DNA of 64,000 nucleotides from Frateuria_A sp051900415 (GCF_051900415.1 NZ_JBHZGL010000007.1:124001-188000), one strand, 5' to 3'; positions 1-8,226 are shown, numbered from the stretch's first letter. Program-made: numbers and translations. The notes: generated by a model not told the origin, from the letters alone.

Positions 1-126
1 GTGGTGGCTGGTGAGCGGCCGCTGCGCGGACAGCAGCGTGCCCAGCTGCAGGTAGCCCCCGTAGGTCATCTTGCCGTTGAGGTCCGTCTCGATCCCGGCT
101 TCGAGGTCGCGTTGGTTGTCGCCCAT
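1..126 (-). CDS. kynA: Tryptophan 2,3-dioxygenase, N-terminal fragment
   Basis: Reading the reverse strand from the ATG at 126 gives 42 codons that run off the window edge. They contain DLEAGIETDLNGKMTYGGYL followed by LLSAQRPLTSHH, the characteristic N-terminus of heme-dependent tryptophan 2,3-dioxygenase, which opens the indole ring of tryptophan to N-formylkynurenine in the kynurenine pathway. An in-frame ATG at 162 would add 12 residues but has no Shine-Dalgarno sequence, whereas a GGAAAG lies just ahead of 126. The catalytic heme-binding part lies outside the window. The gene is divergent from pdhA. Confidence 0.85.
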   Translation of the reverse strand, partial: MGDNQRDLEAGIETDLNGKMTYGGYLQLGTLLSAQRPLTSHH

Positions 127-510
127 GGAGTGCTTTCCGTCCCTTTCGATCCAGGCCGCCATGGTAACGGGGGTGCTTCGCAGGCGCGCCTGATCCAGGA
201 CAAGGGGAGCGCGGGCGGCAGCCATCGCCGATGCGACGCCGGATTGCTGTTGCGTGACCTGCGACCCCGCGGTCGCGCCCAAGGGCGCTCCTACGGGAAC
301 GCTGCAGCGGTGGGCGATTTGGCCGTTGCGCGGCCTCCTGCCGGCACCCTCCACACGCCCGCGCATGTTGCACCGTACCTTGCAGCGCAACACGCGCGCC
401 TGCTATCAAAGGCGGTCTTTTCGGGCCGTTTGCGCGTGCCTGGCCCCGCTGGATGGGCCGCCGCCTCCCCAACGTATCCCATCTCCACTCCACCTTCACG
501 GGAGCGAGTC
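127..510. other. kynA-pdhA divergent intergenic region
   Basis: This 384-base gap separates two divergent genes and should hold both promoters. A REP-like 22-mer lies in it at 273-294. The forward reading frame of pdhA stays open through it without a stop, but the translated stretch is Arg/Pro/Ala-rich, unlike the PDH E1 alpha N-terminus, so it is not treated as coding. No riboswitch-like structure was recognised. Confidence 0.6.
273..294. repeat. REP-like palindromic element, copy 1
   Basis: The reverse complement reads GTAGGAGCGCCCTTGGGCGC then GA: a hairpin (GCGCCC/GGGCGC) behind a GTAGGAGCG head. This resembles the REP family of pseudomonads and xanthomonads. A second copy in the same orientation is at 4782-4803 with compensating stem changes. 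It may act as a transcript-end or mRNA-stability structure. Confidence 0.7.
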
Positions 511-1596
511 GTGTCCATCGCCGCCAAGTTTGAAATCGAGTACCTGCAATACCTCGACGCCGAGGGCAAGCAGGTGCGTGACGACCTGCCTGCCTTTGCG
601 CAGGACCTCAACCAGATGGTCGAGCTGTACAAGCTGATGCTGTCCACCCGCGTGTTCGACGCCAAGTCGATCGCACTGCAGCGCACCGGCAAGCTCGGCA
701 CCTACGCCTCCTGCCTGGGCCACGAGGCCGCGCACGTGGGCATCGGCAGTGCCATGAAGCCGGAAGACGTGCTGGCGCCGAGCTACCGCGAGTACGGCGC
801 GCAGCTCTACCGCGGCGTGCAGCCGCGCGAGGTCTACATGTACTGGGGCGGCGACGAGCGCGGCAACGATTACCAGAACGAGCCGGCCCGCCATGACTTC
901 GCCTGGTCGGTGCCGATCGCCACGCAGTGCCTGCATGCGGCCGGTTCCGCGCTGGCGTTCAAGATCCGCGGCGAGAAGCGCGTGGCGGTGTGCACCATCG
1001 GCGACGGCGGCTCGTCCAAGGGCGACTTCTACGGCGCCATCAACATCGCCGGCGCGCAGAACCTGCCGATGGTCGCGGTGATCGTGAACAACCAGTGGGC
1101 CATCTCGGTGCCGCGCAAGATCCAGTCCGGCGCGCCGACGCTGGCGCAGAAGGGCATCGCCGCGGGCCTGTACTGCATCCAGGTGGACGGCAACGACATC
1201 ATCGCCGTGCGCAAGGCGATGGAGGACGCGCTCGAGCGCGCCCGCAACGGCGAGGGCGGCACCGTCATCGAGGCCGTCACCTACCGTCTGGGCGACCACA
1301 CCACCGCCGACGACGCTCGCCGCTACCGCGGCGAGCAGGAGGTCAAGGACGCCTGGGCGAAAGATCCGGTCAAGCGCCTGAAGAACTGGCTGGTGGCCAA
1401 GAAGGTGTGGGACGACAAGAAGGAAGAAGCCTGGAAGGCCGAGTGCGACGACTGGATGGACAACGAGGTCAACGCCTACCTCGAGACCAAGACCCAGCCG
1501 GTCACCGCGATGTTCGACTACACCTTCGCGGAAGTTCCCGCCGACCTGGAAAAGCAGCGCGACCTCGCGCTCTCGCTCGAGAACAAGGCTCACTGA
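511..1596 (+). CDS. pdhA: Pyruvate (2-oxo acid) dehydrogenase E1 component, alpha subunit
   Basis: 361 residues from GTG 511, which has a GGGAGCGAG Shine-Dalgarno directly upstream; this matches the usual ~360-residue length of the family. The thiamine-diphosphate motif runs from GDGGSSKGDFY to VNNQW at residues ~164-194, and the phosphorylation-loop-like segment RLGDHTTADD follows. With the beta subunit 3 bases downstream it forms the alpha2beta2 E1 enzyme that decarboxylates a 2-oxo acid and acylates the lipoyl group of E2. Pyruvate is the likely substrate given xanthomonad homologues, but a branched-chain 2-oxo acid cannot be excluded from sequence. The operon has no E3 gene, so lipoamide dehydrogenase must come from elsewhere. 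Confidence 0.9.
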   Translation: MSIAAKFEIEYLQYLDAEGKQVRDDLPAFAQDLNQMVELYKLMLSTRVFDAKSIALQRTGKLGTYASCLGHEAAHVGIGSAMKPEDVLAPSYREYGAQLYRGVQPREVYMYWGGDERGNDYQNEPARHDFAWSVPIATQCLHAAGSALAFKIRGEKRVAVCTIGDGGSSKGDFYGAINIAGAQNLPMVAVIVNNQWAISVPRKIQSGAPTLAQKGIAAGLYCIQVDGNDIIAVRKAMEDALERARNGEGGTVIEAVTYRLGDHTTADDARRYRGEQEVKDAWAKDPVKRLKNWLVAKKVWDDKKEEAWKAECDDWMDNEVNAYLETKTQPVTAMFDYTFAEVPADLEKQRDLALSLENKAH

Positions 1597-1599
1597 CCC

Positions 1600-2580
1600 A
1601 TGGCACAGATCACCCTTATCGAAGCAGTCACCCAGGCGCTCGCCTACGAGATGGCGCACGACGAATCGGTCGTGGTGCTGGGTGAGGACGTAGGCGTCAA
1701 CGGCGGCGTGTTCCGCGCGACCCAGGGCCTGCAGGAGAAGTTCGGCGAGCTGCGCGTGCTCGACACGCCGCTGGACGAAACCACCATCGCCGGCGTCACC
1801 GTCGGCCTGGCCGTGCAGGGCATGAAGCCCGTGGCCGAGGCCCAGTTCGAGGGCTTCATCTACCCGATGATGGAGCAGATCGCCTGCCACGCCGCGCGCC
1901 TGCGCAACCGCACCCGCGGCCGCCTCACCGTGCCGGCCGTGTGGCGCGCCCCGTGGGGCGGCGGCATCCGTGCGCCGGAGCATCATTCCGAGGCGAACGA
2001 GCACCTGTTCACCAACATCCCCGGCCTGCGCGTGGTGATGCCCTCCTCGCCGGCGCGGGCCTACGGCCTGCTGCTGGCGGCGATCCGCGATCCGGATCCG
2101 GTGATGTTCTTCGAGCCCAAGCGCATCTACCGCCAGTACAAGGAAGAAGTGCCGGACGACGGCGAGGCGCTGCCGCTGGACGTGTGCTTCGTGCTGCGCG
2201 ACGGCACCGACGTGACCCTGGTGACCTGGGGCGCGCAGGTGAAGGAGACGCTGGAAGCGGCCGACGCGCTGGCCGCCGAGGGCATCAGCGCCGAGGTGAT
2301 CGACGTCGCCACGCTGACCCCGCTGGACTTCGACACCATTGCCGAATCGGTCGCCAAGACCGGCCGCTGCGTGATCGTGCACGAGGCCCCGAAGACCGCG
2401 GGCTTTGGCGCGGAGATCGCCGCGCGCCTGGCCGAGGAATGCATGTTCGACCTGCTCGCGCCGGTCGAACGCGTGACCGGCTTCGACACGCACATCCCGC
2501 TGTTCCGACTGGAAATGAAATACCTGCCCAGCACCGAGCGCGTGGTCGAGGCGGCCAAGCGCACGCTGGCCGCTTCTTGA
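1600..2580 (+). CDS. pdhB: Pyruvate (2-oxo acid) dehydrogenase E1 component, beta subunit
   Basis: 326 residues, the family's usual length, starting 3 bases after the pdhA stop, so translation is probably coupled. It begins with ITLIEAVTQALAYEM and carries the transketolase pyrimidine-binding region (VLGEDVGVNGGVFRATQGL, DTPLDETTIAGVTVGLA), with the C-terminal transketolase domain from ~190. The glutamate of GEDVG activates thiamine diphosphate in this family. It completes the E1 heterotetramer with PdhA. Confidence 0.92.
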   Translation: MAQITLIEAVTQALAYEMAHDESVVVLGEDVGVNGGVFRATQGLQEKFGELRVLDTPLDETTIAGVTVGLAVQGMKPVAEAQFEGFIYPMMEQIACHAARLRNRTRGRLTVPAVWRAPWGGGIRAPEHHSEANEHLFTNIPGLRVVMPSSPARAYGLLLAAIRDPDPVMFFEPKRIYRQYKEEVPDDGEALPLDVCFVLRDGTDVTLVTWGAQVKETLEAADALAAEGISAEVIDVATLTPLDFDTIAESVAKTGRCVIVHEAPKTAGFGAEIAARLAEECMFDLLAPVERVTGFDTHIPLFRLEMKYLPSTERVVEAAKRTLAAS

Positions 2581-2581
2581 T

Positions 2582-2733
2582 CCTTCTCCCCTCCGGGGAG
2601 AAGGTGCCCGGAGGGCGGATGAGGGGCCGAGGCTTGCGGTAAATCCCATCATGACGTGAAGGCTTCGATGGATTTCCAGGCGAGCCCCGCCCCCTCACCC
2701 CAGCCCTCTCCCCGCAGGGGAGAGGGAGAAAAC
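2582..2733. repeat. Two copies of the CTCTCCCC/GGGGAGAG palindromic repeat
   Basis: Between pdhB and the E2 gene lie a copy at 2582-2629 (TTCTCCCCTCCGGGGAGAAGG with a GAGGGGCCGAGG tail) and an opposite-orientation copy at 2692-2733 (CCTCACCCCAGCCCTCTCCC, then GCAGGGGAGAGGGAG). The same short palindrome recurs at 4.2, 23.7-24.2 and 29.5-30.5 kb. Inside an operon it may alter mRNA stability between cistrons. Confidence 0.75.
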
Positions 2734-2754
2734 CCAAAACCTGGAAGCTTACTC

Positions 2755-4143
2755 ATGGCTGACATCAAGACGTTCTACCTGCCCGACCTCGGCGAAGGCC
2801 TGCCTGACGCGACTATCGTCGAATGGCACGTGAAAGTCGGCGACACGATCAAACTCGACGCGCCGCTGGCCTCGATGGAAACCGCCAAGGCGGTCGTCGA
2901 GGTGCCCTCGCCCTACACCGGCAAGGTGACCAAGCTGTACGGCGCCGCTGGCGACGTGATCGAGACCGGCGCCGCGCTGGCCGACTTCGAGCCCGATCCG
3001 AACGCCAAGCAGCGTGCCGAGGCCGAGGCCACCGGCCACCACCATGGTCCGAAGAAGAGCGTCGGCAGCCCGGCGCCGGATGACGGCCACAAGGTGGTTG
3101 CCTCCGACGAAGGTGGCGAAGTCGAGACGAACGGCAAGGACCGCGAGGACGAGGGCACCGTGGTCGGCGCGATGGTCAGCGGCAACACCGTGCACGTCGA
3201 GCAGGCTGCCAGCATCGGCGGCGTCAAGGCGGTACCGGCGGTGCGCGCGCTGGCGAAGAAGCTGAAAGTCGACCTCACCAAGGTGCGCCCGACCGGCGCC
3301 GAGGGCGTGGTCACCATGAAGGACGTCAAGGACGCCGCCGCCAACGGCAGCGCCCCGCTCGGCGGCACGCCGGCGCGCGCGGTGCCGGCCTCGGCCGGTC
3401 GCCACCTGGCGCCGGAACTGCCCGAGCCAGGCCCGGCCCCGCAGCGCGGCCCCGTCTCGCTGGCCGGCAAGCCGGTGCGCACCGCGCCGCCATCGCAGCA
3501 GGCCAGCGGCCAGCCGGAGCAGCTGAAGGGCGTGCGTCGCAACATGGCCCGGGTGATGGCCGACGCCCACGCCCAGGTCGTGCCGACCACGCTGGTCGAC
3601 GACGCCGACCTGCACGCCTGGCTGGGCAAGCAGGACATCACCGCCCGGCTGATCCGCGCCATCGTCGCCGCCTGCAAGGCGGTGCCGGCGCTCAACGCCT
3701 GGTTCGACGGCAAGAACCTCACCCGCACGATGCACCCGCACGTCGACATCGGCATCGCGGTCGATACCGACGACGGCCTGTTCGTGCCGGCCCTGCGCAA
3801 CGCCGACGTGCTCGACGGCGCCGGCGTGCGCGCCGCGATCAAGCGCCTGCGCAGCCAGGTCGAAGACCGCACGATCCCGCCGTCGGAACTCTCCGGCTAC
3901 ACCATCAGCCTGTCCAACTTCGGCATGTTCGCCGGCCGCTACGCGACGCCGGTGGTGGTACCGCCGTGCGTGGCGATCATCGGCGCCGGCAAGCTCAGCC
4001 ACGACGTAGTCGCCGTGATGGGCGGCATCGAAGTGCATCGCCGCATGCCGATCAGCCTGACCTTCGATCACCGCGCTGCGACCGGCGGCGAGGCGGCGCG
4101 CTTCCTGAAGGCGTTGCTGGACGATCTGGCGCTGCCGCAATAA
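2755..4143 (+). CDS. pdhC: Dihydrolipoamide acyltransferase (E2) of the 2-oxo acid dehydrogenase complex
   Basis: 462 residues from ATG 2755. One lipoyl domain occupies residues ~3-80 with the modified lysine at K45 (METAKA). A peripheral-subunit (E3)-binding domain follows at ~157-195 (PAVRALAKKL, VRPTGAEG), then a Pro/Ala-rich linker and the catalytic acyltransferase domain (~260-462). It transfers the acyl group from E1 to CoA. The usual catalytic signature DHRxxDG reads DHRAATGG here (H439, T443): the histidine is kept but the aspartate is replaced by threonine. The frame is open to 2656, but that stretch is repeat sequence, and 2755 matches the E2 N-terminus. Confidence 0.9.
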   Translation: MADIKTFYLPDLGEGLPDATIVEWHVKVGDTIKLDAPLASMETAKAVVEVPSPYTGKVTKLYGAAGDVIETGAALADFEPDPNAKQRAEAEATGHHHGPKKSVGSPAPDDGHKVVASDEGGEVETNGKDREDEGTVVGAMVSGNTVHVEQAASIGGVKAVPAVRALAKKLKVDLTKVRPTGAEGVVTMKDVKDAAANGSAPLGGTPARAVPASAGRHLAPELPEPGPAPQRGPVSLAGKPVRTAPPSQQASGQPEQLKGVRRNMARVMADAHAQVVPTTLVDDADLHAWLGKQDITARLIRAIVAACKAVPALNAWFDGKNLTRTMHPHVDIGIAVDTDDGLFVPALRNADVLDGAGVRAAIKRLRSQVEDRTIPPSELSGYTISLSNFGMFAGRYATPVVVPPCVAIIGAGKLSHDVVAVMGGIEVHRRMPISLTFDHRAATGGEAARFLKALLDDLALPQ

Positions 4144-4187
4144 AGCGAGGAACGGGAGCGGGAAACGGCAAGCTGGCCGCAAACCGC

Positions 4188-4236
4188 TCTCTCTCCCCCG
4201 GCCCCGCCGGGGGAGAGAGAGCTGGGGAGAGGGGGA
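4188..4236. repeat. CTCTCTCCCCCGG..CCGGGGGAGAGAG palindrome
   Basis: A long inverted repeat immediately downstream of the E2 gene, followed by CTGGGGAGAGGGGGAGG. It is a diverged member of the dispersed CTCTCCCC repeat. With the terminator at 4264 it marks the end of the pdh operon. Confidence 0.7.
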
Positions 4237-4263
4237 GGCCCTTGCTTCCACACCCACCCGGGA

Positions 4264-4292
4264 ACGGAGCGCTTTGCGCTCCGTTTTCTTTT
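4264..4292 (+). terminator. Intrinsic terminator after the pdh operon
   Basis: ACGGAGCGC-TTT-GCGCTCCGT forms a perfect 9-bp stem with a 3-base loop, followed directly by TTTTCTTTT. It ends the pdhA-pdhB-E2 transcript. It also lies just upstream of the next gene's start at 4340, so that gene needs its own promoter. Confidence 0.85.
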
Positions 4293-4339
4293 CACGCCTC
4301 CGGGCGCACTCTCGGCCTTCCGTATGCACGGAGGTCCCC

Positions 4340-4723
4340 ATGCACCACAGCCGCCTCAGCACCATCGTGCTCGACTGCCAGCTCGACGACCTGCAGCCGG
4401 CCATCCGCTTCTGGAGCGCCACGCTGGGCAAGCTCGTCGAGGATGCCGACCAGGACGGCGACGGCCGCTACGCCGCACTCGCCACCGCCGACGACGAGCC
4501 GATCATCCTGCTGCAGAAGGTCGCGCACGAAAGCCGCGTGCACCTGGATATCGAAACCGACGATCTCGACGCCGAAGTGGCTCGCCTGGAAGCGCTGGGC
4601 GCACGTGCCATCGCCTTCGTCCGCGAGCGCTGGTGGGTAATGCAGGCGCCCACCGGCCACCGCTTCTGCGTGGTGCAGAAGCAGCGCGAGCGATTCGGGC
4701 CGCATCTCAACAGCTGGGAGTAG
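4340..4723 (+). CDS. VOC (glyoxalase/bleomycin resistance-like) family protein
   Basis: 127 residues from ATG 4340, which has ACGGAGG seven bases upstream; the in-frame ATG at 4274 lies inside the terminator and is rejected. STIVLDCQ...AIRFWSATLG at the start and HLDIETDDLDAEVARLEALGA in the middle are the paired beta-alpha-beta units of the vicinal-oxygen-chelate fold. APTGHRFCVVQ is the closing strand. Metal ligands are not clearly conserved, so this may be a binding protein rather than a glyoxalase. Confidence 0.8.
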   Translation: MHHSRLSTIVLDCQLDDLQPAIRFWSATLGKLVEDADQDGDGRYAALATADDEPIILLQKVAHESRVHLDIETDDLDAEVARLEALGARAIAFVRERWWVMQAPTGHRFCVVQKQRERFGPHLNSWE

Positions 4724-4781
4724 GCAGGGAGCGCAACCCCGGCATCGACCGATACCCGTGTGCGACCGTGATGCATGGCGG

Positions 4782-4803
4782 TCGCGCACAGGTGCGCTCC
4801 TAC
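4782..4803. repeat. REP-like palindromic element, copy 2
   Basis: The reverse complement is GTAGGAGCGCACCTGTGCGC then GA, the same head as copy 1 (273-294) with compensatory stem changes (GCGCAC/GTGCGC). It sits between the convergent VOC gene and the reverse gene ending at 4841, the normal place for REP elements. Confidence 0.75.
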
Positions 4804-4840
4804 AGAAAGTCCGCGAGCGGTTGGGTCCGGCGCCGGAGGC

Positions 4841-5485
4841 TCAGTAATCCCGGACGTCCAGCGCGATCAGGTTGCGCACGTCGTACGCCTGCGCGGCCTC
4901 CGGCCACGTCAGCGACGCCAGTGCACGATCGCCGGCCGGCCACGGCGCATTGTCCAGCAGCACCTCGGTGGCCAGCGTGCCATCGGCGGTGCGGCGCAGG
5001 AACAGCCGGATCCAGTGCAGGTGCGGCGCGAGCGATTCGCTCTTCAACGCGTCCGCCACGCTGGCGATGGCGCCGGACGGCACGTCGACGTCCGCATCTT
5101 CCACGGCGAAGCGCCCGATGAAGGCGTCCCACTGGCGCAGGCCGATCTCCCACTGCGCCAGATCCAGCTTGCGCTCGTCGGTGACGTACCAGCAGGCGGC
5201 CAGCAATACCGGCAGGTCGCTGCGCGCGAAGCGATCCAGCGCATCGCGCCAGCCCGCCTCGCCCTGCCCGTTGCCGGCGTAGCTGAGCTCGAGCTGGCGC
5301 TCTTCTTCCAGCACCAGATCGACGTCCAGTCGTCCGGGCTCGCCCATGGCGGAGGCGTCCTGCCAATGCGCGCGCAGCGCCGGATAGTCGCCGTCGGTCA
5401 GCAACCAGTCTTCGTCAGGCTCGAGTTCCACGTCGTGCCGCTCGAACAGGCGGGCCAGTTGGATGTGCAGCTTGTCGGAAGTCAT
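4841..5485 (-). CDS. Conserved hypothetical protein, DUF6348-like
   Basis: 214 residues from ATG 5485 (Shine-Dalgarno GGTGAG). It is acidic and soluble, with no signal peptide, starting SDKLHIQLARLFERHDVELE and containing several Trp-rich segments (CWYVTDERKLDLAQWEIGL, LHWIRLFLRR). It resembles DUF6348 proteins; that assignment is from memory and moderate. It is the third gene of a trpS-membrane protein-DUF operon, 7 bases after its neighbour. The function is unknown. Confidence 0.75.
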   Translation of the reverse strand: MTSDKLHIQLARLFERHDVELEPDEDWLLTDGDYPALRAHWQDASAMGEPGRLDVDLVLEEERQLELSYAGNGQGEAGWRDALDRFARSDLPVLLAACWYVTDERKLDLAQWEIGLRQWDAFIGRFAVEDADVDVPSGAIASVADALKSESLAPHLHWIRLFLRRTADGTLATEVLLDNAPWPAGDRALASLTWPEAAQAYDVRNLIALDVRDY

Positions 5486-5492
5486 CGGGAGC

Positions 5493-5822
5493 TCACCGGC
5501 GCGCCTGGCGCCACAGCAGATAGCGGAGAAGCATCGCCAGTCCCAGCACAGCCACGCAGGCGCCGTAGCCAAGCAAGGCCGGCAGCACCTGCTGCCAGAT
5601 CGCGCCACTGGCGCGGCCGAAGGCGTCGACCTGCGGCGGCGGCGCGGCTTCGAAGCCCCAACCGGCGCTCACCGCTGCCGCGATCGCCGCAAGCACCAGC
5701 GCGAGCCAGTCGAACGCGCGGCGCGCGGCCGTCCGCGGCAGGCTCTTGGGATAAGTGAAGTACGCCCAGGCCAGCACCAGCAGCCAGGGCGCGAGCAGCA
5801 GCAGCGCGAGATAGCGAAGCAT
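5493..5822 (-). CDS. Small integral membrane protein
   Basis: 109 residues from ATG 5822 with GAGGAGAG upstream. Three hydrophobic helices are evident: LRYLALLLLAPWLLVLAWAYF, WLALVLAAIAAAVSAGWGF and VLPALLGYGACVAVLGLAML, and the protein ends RRYLLWRQARR-like. It starts 10 bases after the trpS stop, so it is in the same transcript. There is no recognisable family. It may work with the following DUF6348-like protein. Confidence 0.75.
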   Translation of the reverse strand: MLRYLALLLLAPWLLVLAWAYFTYPKSLPRTAARRAFDWLALVLAAIAAAVSAGWGFEAAPPPQVDAFGRASGAIWQQVLPALLGYGACVAVLGLAMLLRYLLWRQARR

Positions 5823-5832
5823 GGCGCTCTCC

Positions 5833-7191
5833 TCACGTTTCGCCGGCGAGCAGGTCGAGCGCCTCGCGCAGCCGGCCCAGCGCCTGGTCGCGCGCCGCGT
5901 CGTCGGCGAACGCGGGTGTGTTGCCGACTTCGTTGCCATCGAGTTCGAGCACGACACCCGCGGAGGTATTCCGCAGCGTGGCGGCGCGACCGTCCTGCTT
6001 GAGCTGCTTCTGCGCTGCGCCGGCCGCCTTGGGATCGTCGAAGGCGCGCGAGAGCAGCAGCTCCTCGCCATCACCGGCGAACAGGCGGAAGCGGAAACGG
6101 CCATCTTCGTCGCGGAAGCTGGCCAGACGCGGCGGCTTGTCGCCGCGCGGCTTGGCCGCGGCAGCGGTACTGGTCGCCACCACGTGGCTGCCCAGGCCCA
6201 CCGCATCGCGCAGGCGTGCCATCTTCGGCGTGGCGATCGCGCGTGCCTTGCGTGCGCCTTCCTGCAGGATCGCCTCGATGTGCGCAGGCTGCGCGATCAG
6301 CGCGTCGTAGCGCTCGCGCATCGGAGCGATCTGGCCCTCCAGCAGTTCGAACAACGCCTGCTTGGCCTCGCCCCAGGACAGGCCCGATTCCAGTGCTTTG
6401 CGGAACGCGGCGGCCTCGGCCTCGTTGGCGAACGCGCGATAGAGCGTGTACACCGAGGAGCTTTCCGGATCCTTCGGCTCGCCCGGCAGGCGCGAGTCGG
6501 TGACGATGCGCATGACCGCCTCGCGCAGCGCCTTGGTGCCGCCGGCGAACAGCGGGATGGTGTTGTCGTAGCTCTTGGACATCTTGCGCCCGTCCAGGCC
6601 CGGCAGCGTCGCCACCTGTTCCTCGATCTGCACTTCCGGCAGCACGAAGAAGTCCTGGCCGTAGATGTGGTTGAAGCGCTGCGCGATGTCGCGCGCCATC
6701 TCCAGGTGCTGGATCTGGTCGCGCCCCACCGGCACCTTGTGCGCGTCGAAGGCGAGGATATCGGCGGCCATCAGTACCGGGTACATGTACAGGCCTGCGG
6801 TGACGCCGGCATCCGGGTCCTCGCCGGTCTCCACGTTGCGGTCGACCGCCGCCTTGTAGGCATGCGCGCGGTTGAGCAGGCCCTTGGCGGTGACGCAGGT
6901 GAGCAGCCAGGTGAGCTCCGGGATTTCGGGGATGTCCGACTGGCGATAGAACGTCACCCGCTCCGGATCCAGCCCGCAGGCCAGCCAACTCGCCGCGATC
7001 TCCAGCCGCGACCGCGCCACGCGTGCCGGATCGTCGCTCTTGATCAGCGCGTGGTAGTCAGCCATGAAGAAGAACGCATCGACGTCCTCGCGCCGGCTGG
7101 CCGCGATCGCCGGTCGGATGGCGCCGGCATAGTTGCCCAAGTGCGGGGTACCGGTGGTGGTGATGCCGGTGAGGACGCGCGTTCGGTTCAT
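5833..7191 (-). CDS. trpS: Tryptophan--tRNA ligase with a C-terminal extension
   Basis: 452 residues from ATG 7191. It is a class I aminoacyl-tRNA synthetase with a HIGH-type motif (TGTPHLGNY, ~13-21) and the KMSKS loop (GRKMSKSYDN, ~204); it charges tRNA-Trp. Bacterial TrpS is normally ~330-340 residues. Here ~100 extra residues follow, first a Lys/Pro/Arg linker and then a compact segment (FRFRLFAGDGEELLLSRAF, GNEVGNT) resembling a single DUF1508/YegP beta-unit. An upstream TTG/ATG at 7233 has no support. It heads the operon with the genes at 5822 and 5485. Confidence 0.93.
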   Translation of the reverse strand: MNRTRVLTGITTTGTPHLGNYAGAIRPAIAASRREDVDAFFFMADYHALIKSDDPARVARSRLEIAASWLACGLDPERVTFYRQSDIPEIPELTWLLTCVTAKGLLNRAHAYKAAVDRNVETGEDPDAGVTAGLYMYPVLMAADILAFDAHKVPVGRDQIQHLEMARDIAQRFNHIYGQDFFVLPEVQIEEQVATLPGLDGRKMSKSYDNTIPLFAGGTKALREAVMRIVTDSRLPGEPKDPESSSVYTLYRAFANEAEAAAFRKALESGLSWGEAKQALFELLEGQIAPMRERYDALIAQPAHIEAILQEGARKARAIATPKMARLRDAVGLGSHVVATSTAAAAKPRGDKPPRLASFRDEDGRFRFRLFAGDGEELLLSRAFDDPKAAGAAQKQLKQDGRAATLRNTSAGVVLELDGNEVGNTPAFADDAARDQALGRLREALDLLAGET

Positions 7192-7311
7192 GGCTTCTTT
7201 CGTTTCTGGATACGAGGACACGACCGGCAGCACGCGCTGCCAGCCGGTCGATGATAGGCGTTCGCAAGCCGGGCCGGTATGCGCGCTGCTGTCGCAGACC
7301 GGTGCGGGCGG

Positions 7312-8226
7312 TCAGCGGATCAGCGTGGACTTGCCGAACAGCGACTCGACCAGGTCGACCGCCAGCTTGCCGGTCTGGTTGCGCTTGTCGTACGCGGGGT
7401 TCAACTCGACGATGTCCAGCGAGCCCAGTCGGCCGGTGTCGGCGATCATCTCCATGCACAGCTGCGCCTCGCGGTAGGTCGGACCGCCGCGCACGGTGGT
7501 GCCCACGCCGGGGGCGATCGACGGATCGAGGAAGTCGACGTCGAAACTGACGTGCAGGTGGGTGTTCTCGTCGATGTCGGCCAGCGCCTCTTCCATCGTG
7601 CGCTTCATGCCGACCTCGTCGATATGGCGCATGTCGAAGATCTGCATGCCGGCCTCGAGCACCAGCTTCTTCTCGTCGTCGTCCACCGAGCGGATGCCGA
7701 CCTGGCGGAATACGCTCGGCGAGGTCGAGGGCGAGTGGCTGCCGATGCCGGTGAGCGCATCCGGGCCATTGCCGCACAGGCAGGCCACCGGCATGCCATG
7801 AATATTGCCCGAAGGCGTCGCATCGGCGGTATTGAAGTCGGCGTGCGCATCCAGCCAGAGCACGCGCAATTTTTTGCCGGTGTCACGGCAATGGTCGGCC
7901 ACGGCCGAGATCGAACCGATCGCCAGGCAGTGATCGCCACCGAGCATCACCGGCACGCGACCGGCCTGCAGCTCCTGGCGTACGGCCGTATGGACGGCCA
8001 TGTTCCAGGCCGTCACCTCGTCCAGATGACGGTAGCCGTTCTCCGGCGGCAGCCACGGGTTGAGCGGGCCCTGCAGGTTGCCGCGGTCGATCACTTTCAT
8101 CCCGCGCGCTTCGAGCTTCTCGCCCAGCCGGGCCACGCGCAGCGCTTCGGGCCCCATCGAGGCGCCGCGATGGCCCGCGCCGATATCCGTGGGTGCGCCG
8201 ATCAGGCTGACTGTCTGCTGGGTCAT
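7312..8226 (-). CDS. rocF: Arginase
   Basis: 304 residues. It is a ureohydrolase with all manganese-binding signatures: GGDHCLAIGS, DAHADFNT and SFDVDFLDPSIAPGVGT; the N-terminus IGAPTDIGAGHRGASMGPEALR is typical of Bacillus-type arginase (~300 residues). It hydrolyses arginine to ornithine and urea. It is transcribed in the same direction as trpS with a 120-base gap, so it is probably a separate unit. No urease genes are nearby. Confidence 0.92.
   Translation of the reverse strand: MTQQTVSLIGAPTDIGAGHRGASMGPEALRVARLGEKLEARGMKVIDRGNLQGPLNPWLPPENGYRHLDEVTAWNMAVHTAVRQELQAGRVPVMLGGDHCLAIGSISAVADHCRDTGKKLRVLWLDAHADFNTADATPSGNIHGMPVACLCGNGPDALTGIGSHSPSTSPSVFRQVGIRSVDDDEKKLVLEAGMQIFDMRHIDEVGMKRTMEEALADIDENTHLHVSFDVDFLDPSIAPGVGTTVRGGPTYREAQLCMEMIADTGRLGSLDIVELNPAYDKRNQTGKLAVDLVESLFGKSTLIR

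Noticed and set aside
496..2652. 718-codon reverse frame across pdhA and pdhB
   Set aside because: It is the antisense of the PDH genes, with a His/Arg/Gly-rich translation and no motif; the forward genes are clear.
2749..4431. 560-codon reverse frame across the E2 gene
   Set aside because: Antisense shadow of a high-GC gene; the E2 lipoyl and catalytic motifs fix the forward frame.
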